A stretch of 15,326 nt of DNA from Pseudomonadota bacterium (GTDB taxonomy: Bacteria; Desulfobacterota; Syntrophia; Syntrophales; UBA5619), in contig JAHJXP010000091.1 in assembly GCA_018827585.1 (NCBI GenBank), positions 1 to 15,326 of the forward strand. Direction: 5' to 3'. This document shows, one piece after another, positions 8,712-14,790 of this stretch (the stretch's first letter is position 1; each line of letters starts with the position of its first letter). The position numbers and the translations under genes were made by a program. The notes below the pieces were generated by a model that searched no databases, had not been told where the DNA came from, and saw only the letters and a list, made by a program, of their open reading frames with translations.

Positions 8712-10068
8712 AAAAAAGATGTTCCGTCAATTCCCTCAGCGAACCGATCCGGATGAGCTCCATCCGGGTCTCGGGAAGGGCCTCGTGCGAATGCGTCCGG
8801 GGGAAGATGCAGCGCGTGAAGCCCATCCGGGCCGCCTCCTTGATCCGGACCCCGGTCTGCGAGATTCCCCGGATCTCTCCGGTCAGGCCGACCTCGCCGA
8901 AAACCGCGGTCCCGGCAGCGATCGGCCGGTCCAGGAAACTGGAGGCCATCGCCGCGACGATCCCCAGATCGATCGCCGGCTCGTCGACCTTCACCCCGCC
9001 CGCCACGTTCAGAAAGATGTCGCTGCCGCTCAGATGGATGCCGCAGATCTTGTCCATCACCGCCACCAGCAGCGACACCCGGTTGTGATCCACGCCGATC
9101 GCCGTCCGCCTGGGCATTCCGAAGCTCGTCGGCGAGACGAGGGACTGGACCTCGATCAGGATCGGCCGCGTCCCCTCCATGCTCGGCACGACCACCGAGC
9201 CCGCGGCCCCTTCCGGACGCTCCGCCAGGAAAAAGGCCGAGGGGTTGGAGACCTCGGCAAGGCCGGTATCCCGCATCTCGAAGACGCCGATCTCATGGGT
9301 GGGGCCGAAGCGGTTCTTGATCCCCCGGATGATCCGGTAGGCGTGGCCCGAATCCCCTTCGAAATAGAGGACCGTATCCACCATGTGCTCCAGGACCTTC
9401 GGTCCCGCAATCGAACCGTCTTTGGTGACGTGGCCGATCAGAAAGATCGGGATGCCTGCCTTCTTGGCAAGGAAGATCAGTCTCCCCGACGCCTCTCGCA
9501 CCTGCCCCACGCTGCCCGGCGCGGAGGAAAGGACCGAGGAGTAGACCGTCTGGATGGAGTCGATGACCGCGACGGCCGGCCTGATCTCCTGAATGCGGCT
9601 GAGGATGGCCTCCAGCTCGACCTCGATCAGGATCAGGAGGTCCTTCGCAGAGGCGCCGAGCCTCTTTCCCCGGAGCCGGATCTGCCGGGCCGATTCCTCG
9701 CCGGAGACATACAGAACCTTGAGTCCCCGCTCCGCCATCTTCTCGAGGACCTGCAGCAGCAGCGTCGATTTTCCGATCCCGGGATCGCCCCCGACCAGGA
9801 TGGCCGAACCGCCGACGATCCCGCCGCCCAGGACGCGGTCCATCTCGGCGATCCCCGTGCTGATCCGATCCCCCTCGTCGGCCTCGATGGCAGCGATAGA
9901 CTGGGGAACGCCGTCATACCGGAGTTCGGCCGGACGAGCGCCTTCGGTCTCCCGCACCTCTTCTTCCACAAAGCTGTTCCACTCGCCGCAGGAGGGACAT
10001 TTCCCCAGCCATTTCGGAGATTGGTGACCGCAGTTCTGGCAGAAAAACAGGGTTTTACTCTTTTTCAC
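8710..10068 (-). CDS. radA: DNA repair protein RadA (Sms)
   Basis: RadA is a RecA-like ATPase that helps process recombination intermediates and drives branch migration. The 452-residue product shows the N-terminal zinc finger with cysteines 10, 13, 24 and 27. Walker A is GGDPGIGKST (93-102), Walker B is VAVIDS (about 166-171), and the RadA-specific KNRFG motif is at 251-255. A Lon-protease-like C-terminal domain follows. I chose the GTG at 10068, with GGGAGG seven bases upstream; the next residues (KKSKTLFFCQNCG) fit the family start. The longer open frame to 10185 reads through the promoter region into element B. The current TGA stop is completed by element A; without the insertion the gene would end one codon position identically, at TAG. 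Length and motifs are intact, so the protein should be functional. Confidence 0.96.
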   Translation of the reverse strand: MKKSKTLFFCQNCGHQSPKWLGKCPSCGEWNSFVEEEVRETEGARPAELRYDGVPQSIAAIEADEGDRISTGIAEMDRVLGGGIVGGSAILVGGDPGIGKSTLLLQVLEKMAERGLKVLYVSGEESARQIRLRGKRLGASAKDLLILIEVELEAILSRIQEIRPAVAVIDSIQTVYSSVLSSAPGSVGQVREASGRLIFLAKKAGIPIFLIGHVTKDGSIAGPKVLEHMVDTVLYFEGDSGHAYRIIRGIKNRFGPTHEIGVFEMRDTGLAEVSNPSAFFLAERPEGAAGSVVVPSMEGTRPILIEVQSLVSPTSFGMPRRTAIGVDHNRVSLLVAVMDKICGIHLSGSDIFLNVAGGVKVDEPAIDLGIVAAMASSFLDRPIAAGTAVFGEVGLTGEIRGISQTGVRIKEAARMGFTRCIFPRTHSHEALPETRMELIRIGSLRELTEHLF

Positions 10069-10105
10069 CAGGGCGCCTCCCTCGGGTAATTGGTCTTTTT
10101 TCGGA

Positions 10106-10134
10106 TACATACCCTTTCGCAGCCGGTGCGTCAA
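10106..10134 (-). promoter_or_regulatory. Candidate promoter of radA
   Basis: The minus strand has TTGACG (10134-10129), a 17-base spacer and TATGTA (10111-10106). The -35 matches five of six; the -10 is weak. The -35 box ends two bases from the direct repeat of element B. The leader to the radA GTG would be about 30 bases. Confidence 0.4.
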
Positions 10135-10144
10135 CCAAAATGCT

Positions 10145-10307
10145 GGCGGCTTCGTAAAAAGCCCGGATGCTGCGTTGCGCTTCACCCTTCGTCATTGCGG
10201 CGTACGCCATAGTACGCCTCATTCCTCAGGACTCGCGCGCCTTGCCTGCGGCCTTTTTACGAAGCCGCCCTATTTCCAAGACTTTTAAGGCTTTTTACGA
10301 GTTCGTC
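10145..10307 (-). mobile_element. MITE-like dispersed element, copy B (163 bp), between radA and serC promoters
   Basis: This copy is inverted relative to A and C. Its plus-strand left end is GGCGGCTTCGTAAAAAGCC, and the reverse complement of its right end is GACGAACTCGTAAAAAGCC. The internal end-motif copy (reading CTTTTTACGAAGCCGC) is at 10252-10267. The central hairpin is GGCGTAC (10199-10205) / GTACGCC (10212-10218). It is bracketed by a perfect 8-bp direct repeat, AAAATGCT (10137-10144 and 10308-10315). The 321-base gap between radA and serC holds only this element and the two divergent promoters. Confidence 0.88.
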
Positions 10308-10314
10308 AAAATGC

Positions 10315-10343
10315 TTGAGTAAACCATCCGATGCTGATATATT
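10315..10343 (+). promoter_or_regulatory. Candidate promoter of serC-serA
   Basis: TTGAGT (10315-10320), a 17-base spacer and TATATT (10338-10343) form a good sigma70-type promoter. TGA directly before the -10 makes it an extended -10 (TGnTATATT). The first base of the -35 is the last base of the right direct repeat of element B. The predicted transcript start near 10350 rules out the upstream TTG at 10315 as the serC start codon. Confidence 0.55.
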
Positions 10344-10389
10344 TCGCAACCGCATTTTGCCCCATTTTCCGACGCGAAAGGAACTTGTC

Positions 10390-11517
10390 GTGCACAACCC
10401 CAATTTCGCCTCCGGCCCCTGCAGTAAAAGACCGGGGTGGAGTCTCGACGCCGTGAAGGACGCGGCTGTCGGGCGCTCCCACCGTTCAGCGCTGGGGAAG
10501 GAGAAGCTGTTGCAGGCGATCCGGGAAACCAAACGGATCCTTGAGATCCCGGAGGATTATCTTGCAGGCATCCTGCCAGCCTCGGACACGGGGGCCTTTG
10601 AAGCGGCCATGTGGAGTCTGTTGGGGCCGAGACCGGTCACCGCGCTCGTCTGGGAGAGCTTCTCGGAGGGGTGGGCCGCGGACATCGCCAAACAGCTGAA
10701 ACTCGAGCCCAGGGTAATGAGGGCCGACTACGGGCGCCTCCCCGATCTGGCGGCCGTGGACTGGCGCCACGACGTCGTCTTCGTCGCCAACGGCACGACG
10801 AGCGGCGTGAAATTACCCCACTGGGACTGGATCCCGGCCGACCGGAAGGGGCTGGCCCTCTGCGACGCGACCAGCGCCGCCTTCGCCATGCCCATCGACT
10901 GGTCGAAGACCGATGTGGCGACCTTCTCCTGGCAGAAATGCCTCGGTGGAGAGGCCGGCCACGGGACGCTCGTCCTTTCCCCCCGTGCCGTCGCGCGGCT
11001 TGAATCCTACGATCCCCCCTGGCCGCTCCCCAAGATCTTCCGCCTGAAAAAAGGGGGAAAGATCAACCGGGCGATCTTCGAGGGGGATACGATCAACACC
11101 CCCTCGCTCTTATGCGTCGAGGATTATCTCGACGCCCTGAAGTGGGCCGCCGGGATCGGTCTCGATGGCCTCATCGCCAGGAGCCGGGCGAACCTGAGGG
11201 TCGTCGAGGAGTGGGTTGCCGACAACGACTGGATCGAATTTCTGGCGGCAACCCCGGAAATCCGCTCCAGCACCTCCGTCTGCCTCTCCGTGGTCAGCGC
11301 GGACTTTATGGCCCTGCCGCGGGAGGAGCAGGCGAAATTCCTCAAGGCGATCGCCGGCGAGATGGCCAAGAGAAAGGCGGCCTACGATATGGGATCCTAT
11401 AAGGATGCGCCGCCCGGATTCCGCTTCTGGTGCGGCCCCACGATCGACCCGGAGGATGTCCGGGCCGCCGTCTCGGAACTGGGGAAGGTATACCGGGAAA
11501 ATGTCGCAGAATTGTAG
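10390..11517 (+). CDS. serC: Phosphoserine aminotransferase (SerC, second subtype)
   Basis: This PLP-dependent cytoplasmic enzyme converts 3-phosphohydroxypyruvate and glutamate to phosphoserine, the second step of serine synthesis. The sequence from HNPNFASGPCSKRPGWSLD onward, with GRSHRS, matches the alphaproteobacterial/archaeal SerC subtype rather than the E. coli type. The PLP lysine is K183 in FSWQKCLGG, and the aspartate that contacts the PLP ring nitrogen is about D159 in LCDATSAAF. A GTG start at 10390 is chosen: AAAGGA lies seven bases upstream and the product is 375 residues, normal for the family. The frame is open to a TTG at 10315, but that codon lies within the promoter. It is followed after 18 bases by serA, the preceding step of the pathway, which confirms the role. 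Confidence 0.93.
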   Translation: MHNPNFASGPCSKRPGWSLDAVKDAAVGRSHRSALGKEKLLQAIRETKRILEIPEDYLAGILPASDTGAFEAAMWSLLGPRPVTALVWESFSEGWAADIAKQLKLEPRVMRADYGRLPDLAAVDWRHDVVFVANGTTSGVKLPHWDWIPADRKGLALCDATSAAFAMPIDWSKTDVATFSWQKCLGGEAGHGTLVLSPRAVARLESYDPPWPLPKIFRLKKGGKINRAIFEGDTINTPSLLCVEDYLDALKWAAGIGLDGLIARSRANLRVVEEWVADNDWIEFLAATPEIRSSTSVCLSVVSADFMALPREEQAKFLKAIAGEMAKRKAAYDMGSYKDAPPGFRFWCGPTIDPEDVRAAVSELGKVYRENVAEL

Positions 11518-11535
11518 TCAACAGAGGGAAGGCAT

Positions 11536-13119
11536 ATGAAAAGAATTCTGATCAGCGACAGCCTGTCTGCGGAAGGCATCGAGATATTCAGGAAAACTCC
11601 GGGGATCGAGGTCGACGTAAGGACAAAGATGACCCCGGAGGAACTCAAGGCGGCCATCGGTGATTACGATGCTCTGATCATCCGGAGCAACACCAAGGTC
11701 ACTAAGGAGGCCATTGATTGCGCCGCGAAATTGGCCGTCATCGGCCGCGCGGGGATCGGCCTGGACAACGTGGATATCCCGGCAGCCAGTAAAAAGGGGG
11801 TCGTCGTCATGAACACCCCCGGCGGCAATGCCGTAACCACCGGCGAGCATGCGATCGCCATGATGCTCTCCCTCGCCCGGAAGATCCCCCAGGCGACGGC
11901 GTCCATGAAGGCGGGTAAATGGGAAAAGAACAAATTCATGGGTCACGAGTTCCTCAACAAGACCCTCGGCATCATCGGCATCGGCCGGGTCGGCAGCATC
12001 GTCGGCGACCGGGCCCAGGGGCTCAAGATGAAGGTCATCGCCTACGACCCCTTCATCGCGCCGGAGGCGGCGGGGAAAATGGGCATCACGCTCGCCTCTC
12101 TGGACGAGATCTTCCGGACGGCCGATTTCATCACGGTCCACACCCCTATGACTAAAGAAACCAGGGGGCTGATCAATGCGGAGGCCTTCGCCAGGATGAA
12201 GCCGGGCGTCTGCATCATCAACTGCGCCCGGGGCGGGATTGTCGATGAGAAGGACCTCTATGAGGCCCTTGTCTCCGGCCGGGTCGCCGGCGCCGCTCTG
12301 GATGTCTTTGAAGAAGAACCGACGAAGAACATGGCGCTCATCTCGCTGGACAACGTCATCTGCACGCCCCATCTGGGAGCCTCCACGGATGAGGCGCAGA
12401 TCAATGTGGCCATCGCCATCGCCGAGCAAGTCGTGGCCTATCTGACGACGGGCGAAATCAGGGGCGCCGTGAACTTCCCCTCGGTCAGCGCCGAGCTCCT
12501 CACCGCCCTCAAACCCTATCTGACCCTGGCGGAAAAGCTGGGCAAGTTCGAGGCCCAGCTCGTCTCCGGGGGCATCAAGGAGGTCGTCATCGAATACAGC
12601 GGGGAGATCCTCAACTACAATGTCGCCCCCCTCACCATCTCTGTGCTCAAGGGGCTGCTGACCCCCATTCTCAACGAGAGCGTCAACTACATCAACGCCT
12701 CGATCGTCGCGAGGGAACGGGGCATCAACGTCATCGAGGCGAAGAGCAGCGAAGTAAAGGACTACACGAGCATGATCTCCCTGACCATCAAAACCGCCCG
12801 GGGAACGGCGCACGCCGCGGGCGCCATCTTCGGCCGGCAGGAGCCCCGGATCGTGAGGATCAACCAATTCACGGTCGAGGTCATCCCGGAGGGTCGCATG
12901 CTCGTCCTGTTCAACGAAGACAAGCCCGGCGTCATCGGCAACATCGGGACGACCCTCGGTCAGAACGGCATCAACATCTCGCGGCTCCACCTGAGCCGCG
13001 AACAGGTGGACGGCAAGGCGATGGTCGTCCTCGGCACCGACAGCGAGATCTTTCCGGAGATCATCCACAAACTCCAGAAGCTGCCGCACGTGCTGTCGGT
13101 CACAGATCTGGAGATGTGA
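11536..13119 (+). CDS. serA: D-3-phosphoglycerate dehydrogenase
   Basis: SerA catalyses the first committed step of serine synthesis, oxidation of 3-phosphoglycerate with NAD+. The 527-residue product is the long form. An N-terminal substrate domain encloses a Rossmann domain with GIGRVG (148-153). The catalytic arginine is in CARGG (about 232), the acid is in the DVFEEEP region, and H279 is in CTPHLGAST. An intervening allosteric substrate-binding (ASB) domain spans about residues 318-450. A C-terminal ACT domain (about 452-527, VLFNEDKPGVIGNIG) should allow serine feedback. The ATG at 11536 has GAGGGAAGG just upstream. It follows serC by 18 bases, so the two are co-transcribed. A 523-residue open frame on the opposite strand is a shadow of this gene. 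Confidence 0.98.
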   Translation: MKRILISDSLSAEGIEIFRKTPGIEVDVRTKMTPEELKAAIGDYDALIIRSNTKVTKEAIDCAAKLAVIGRAGIGLDNVDIPAASKKGVVVMNTPGGNAVTTGEHAIAMMLSLARKIPQATASMKAGKWEKNKFMGHEFLNKTLGIIGIGRVGSIVGDRAQGLKMKVIAYDPFIAPEAAGKMGITLASLDEIFRTADFITVHTPMTKETRGLINAEAFARMKPGVCIINCARGGIVDEKDLYEALVSGRVAGAALDVFEEEPTKNMALISLDNVICTPHLGASTDEAQINVAIAIAEQVVAYLTTGEIRGAVNFPSVSAELLTALKPYLTLAEKLGKFEAQLVSGGIKEVVIEYSGEILNYNVAPLTISVLKGLLTPILNESVNYINASIVARERGINVIEAKSSEVKDYTSMISLTIKTARGTAHAAGAIFGRQEPRIVRINQFTVEVIPEGRMLVLFNEDKPGVIGNIGTTLGQNGINISRLHLSREQVDGKAMVVLGTDSEIFPEIIHKLQKLPHVLSVTDLEM

Positions 13120-13147
13120 AGACCCCGGCGTCTTGACAAAGAAAATT

Positions 13148-13311
13148 GACGCTCTCGTAAAAAGTCATAAAAAGCCTTGAACTGGGGACGGCTTCGTAAA
13201 AAGGCCGCAGGCAAGGCGCGCGAAACCCGAGGAGTGAGGCGTACTTTGGCGTACGCCGCAACGACGAGGGATGAAGCGCAACGCAGCATCCGGACTTTTT
13301 GCGAAGTCGTC
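13148..13311 (+). mobile_element. MITE-like dispersed element, copy C (164 bp), between serA and purA
   Basis: The left end is GACGCTCTCGTAAAAAGTC, and the reverse complement of the right end is GACGACTTCGCAAAAAGTC: 15 of 19 positions match. An internal end-motif copy (GACGGCTTCGTAAAAAGG) is at 13187-13204. The central hairpin is GGCGTAC (13238-13244) / GTACGCC (13251-13257). AAAATT flanks both sides (13142-13147 and 13312-13317). The length equals copy A. The element fills most of the 217-base serA-purA gap and ends 25 bases before the purA ATG. A -35-like TTGACG at its left junction (13146-13151) with TAAAAA 16 bases on could act as a weak promoter. Confidence 0.85.
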
Positions 13312-13336
13312 AAAATTAGGTTGGGAGAACTTATAA

Positions 13337-14635
13337 ATGGCGAACGTAATTGTGGTAGGGACCCAGTGGGGCGATGAGGGAAAGGGGAAAGTCGTCGATA
13401 TTTACGCGAAAAATGCCGATGTCATCGCCCGGTTCCAGGGGGGAAACAACGCCGGCCATACCCTGGTAGTTAAAGGCGAGCAGACCATCCTGCACCTGAT
13501 TCCCTCCGGCATCCTCCATGCCGGAAAGATCTGCGTGATCGGCAACGGGGTCGTGGTGGATCCGCCCGTTCTGATAGGGGAACTCAACCGCCTCCGTGAC
13601 CGCGGTCTCCTGCCCGCAAGCACGCGGCTGTACGTCAGCGAAAAAGCCCACATCATCATGCCTTACCACCGGCGGCTCGACATCGCCAGAGAGCTGCACG
13701 GGGTCGGCAAGAAGATCGGCACCACCGGCCGGGGCATCGGACCGGCCTACGAGGACAAGATCGCCCGGGTCGGCATCCGCCTGTGCGACCTCCTGGATGA
13801 AGAGATCTTTCAGGAAAAGCTGAACCGGAACGTGGAGGAGAAGAACTTCTATCTCACGAAACTCTTCGGGGAGGAACCGCTCGACGGACGGGCGATCTTC
13901 GAGGAGTACCGCGCTTACGCCGACGAGCTTCGTCCCTACGCCGCGGATGTTTCGCTCATCATCCAGCGGGAGATCGACCGGGGCAGAAAGGTCCTCTTCG
14001 AGGGCGCCCAGGGGACCCACCTCGATGTCGACCACGGCACGTTTCCGTATGTGACCTCCTCCAATACCGTCGCCGGCAACGCCTGCTGCGGCGCCGGCGT
14101 AGGGCCCCTGGCGGCTCGTTCGGTCATCGGCATCTGCAAGGCCTATACGACCCGCGTCGGCGAAGGCCCCTTCCCGACGGAGCTCCAGGATGAAACCGGG
14201 GCCCGGCTCCAGCAGGTGGGGCAGGAATTCGGCGCGACCACGGGCCGCAAGCGCCGCTGCGGCTGGCTGGACATGGTTCTGATCCGCCACGCCGTCCGCG
14301 TCTCCGGCATCACCGGCATCGCCCTGACCAAGTTAGATGTCCTGACCGGGATCGAGAAACTCAGAATCTGCACCGGCTACCAGACGGAGCGGGAAGAGTT
14401 TACCGAATCCGTTCCCGCCAATCTCCGCCTCCTGGCGCAGTGCCGGCCGGTCTACGAAGAGCTGGACGGCTGGACGGAGGATATCCGGGGGGCAAGGCGG
14501 ATCGAAGATCTGCCCCGGAACACGAGGCGTTACGTGGAGAGAATCGAGGAAATGGCCAGCGCCAGGCTGGTTCTTATCTCCGTCGGCCCCGACAGGGAAG
14601 AGACCATTACCCTGAACAATCCCTTCGCGGACTGA
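13337..14635 (+). CDS. purA: Adenylosuccinate synthetase
   Basis: PurA joins IMP and aspartate using GTP, the first step from IMP to AMP, in the cytoplasm. The product is 432 residues, the standard length. The phosphate-binding loop GTQWGDEGKGK is at residues 8-18. NAGHT, which carries the catalytic histidine, is near residue 38. Further conserved blocks are TTGRGIGPAYEDK, FEGAQGTHLDVDHGTFPYVTSS (interrupted here only by ordinary substitutions) and TTGRKRRCGWLD. The start has GGGAG nine bases upstream (TTGGGAG before AACTTATAA). The gene follows serA on the same strand, but element C now separates them. It may be read from serC-serA read-through or from its own promoter. A perfect 8-bp hairpin follows the stop directly. 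Confidence 0.98.
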   Translation: MANVIVVGTQWGDEGKGKVVDIYAKNADVIARFQGGNNAGHTLVVKGEQTILHLIPSGILHAGKICVIGNGVVVDPPVLIGELNRLRDRGLLPASTRLYVSEKAHIIMPYHRRLDIARELHGVGKKIGTTGRGIGPAYEDKIARVGIRLCDLLDEEIFQEKLNRNVEEKNFYLTKLFGEEPLDGRAIFEEYRAYADELRPYAADVSLIIQREIDRGRKVLFEGAQGTHLDVDHGTFPYVTSSNTVAGNACCGAGVGPLAARSVIGICKAYTTRVGEGPFPTELQDETGARLQQVGQEFGATTGRKRRCGWLDMVLIRHAVRVSGITGIALTKLDVLTGIEKLRICTGYQTEREEFTESVPANLRLLAQCRPVYEELDGWTEDIRGARRIEDLPRNTRRYVERIEEMASARLVLISVGPDREETITLNNPFAD

Positions 14636-14658
14636 CGGAAAGAGATGGCGTCTTTCCG
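14636..14658 (+). terminator. Hairpin directly after purA, possible weak terminator
   Basis: CGGAAAGA (14636-14643) and TCTTTCCG (14651-14658) form a perfect 8-bp stem with a 7-base loop immediately after the purA stop. There is no T-run after it; the tRNA promoter starts two bases later. It may be a rho-assisted or pause hairpin, or protect the mRNA 3' end. Confidence 0.35.
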
Positions 14659-14659
14659 C

Positions 14660-14689
14660 TTGACAAGCCAAGCGTCTCCCTGCTATTAG
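14660..14689 (+). promoter_or_regulatory. Promoter of tRNA-Lys
   Basis: TTGACA (14660-14665), an 18-base spacer and TATTAG (14684-14689) precede the tRNA by 17 bases. TGC directly before the -10 is an extended -10 form. The following AGCGCGC is a GC-rich discriminator, a feature typical of stable-RNA promoters under stringent control. Confidence 0.65.
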
Positions 14690-14706
14690 AGCGCGCTTTG
14701 AATAAC

Positions 14707-14783
14707 GGGTCGTTAGCTCAGTCCGGTAGAGCAGCGGACTTTTAATCCGTTGGTCGTGGGTTCGATTCCCATACGACCCACCA
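14707..14783 (+). tRNA. tRNA-Lys (anticodon UUU), CCA encoded
   Basis: The gene folds as a standard cloverleaf. Acceptor stem: GGGTCGT / ACGACCC. D arm: GCTC / GAGC. Anticodon stem: GCGGA / TCCGT, around the loop CTTTTAA, which gives anticodon TTT (Lys). Variable loop: TGGTC. T arm: GTGGG / CCCAT, with loop TTCGATT. The discriminator is A and CCA is encoded (77 bases in total). It has its own promoter. An integrase gene ends eight bases from its CCA, so the tRNA 3' half is very likely the attachment site of an integrated element. Confidence 0.97.
14745..14783 (+). other. Predicted attachment site (attL-type) within tRNA-Lys 3' half
   Basis: Integrases of this kind commonly recombine within the anticodon-to-3' part of a tRNA gene, and the element restores the intact tRNA sequence. 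The adjoining integrase gene points at the tRNA and ends eight bases away. The exact core cannot be defined because the matching copy (attR) would lie beyond the right edge. Confidence 0.4.
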
Positions 14784-14790
14784 AACGAAA

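Noticed and set aside
8719..10089. 456-residue plus-strand frame opposite radA
   Set aside because: Antisense shadow of radA, whose zinc finger, Walker and KNRFG motifs are all on the minus strand.
10315..10389. Extended N-terminus of SerC from TTG at 10315
   Set aside because: It lies on the -35 box of a good promoter and has no ribosome-binding site. The GTG at 10390 has one, and the family starts there.
11518..13089. 523-residue open frame on the minus strand opposite serA
   Set aside because: It is the antisense of a clear serA. The composition (rich in D, R, G and H) is typical of GC-rich shadow frames, and no known domain is visible.
13331..14290. 319-residue minus-strand open frame opposite purA
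   Set aside because: Shadow of purA; it would also run into element C, and no family motif is seen.
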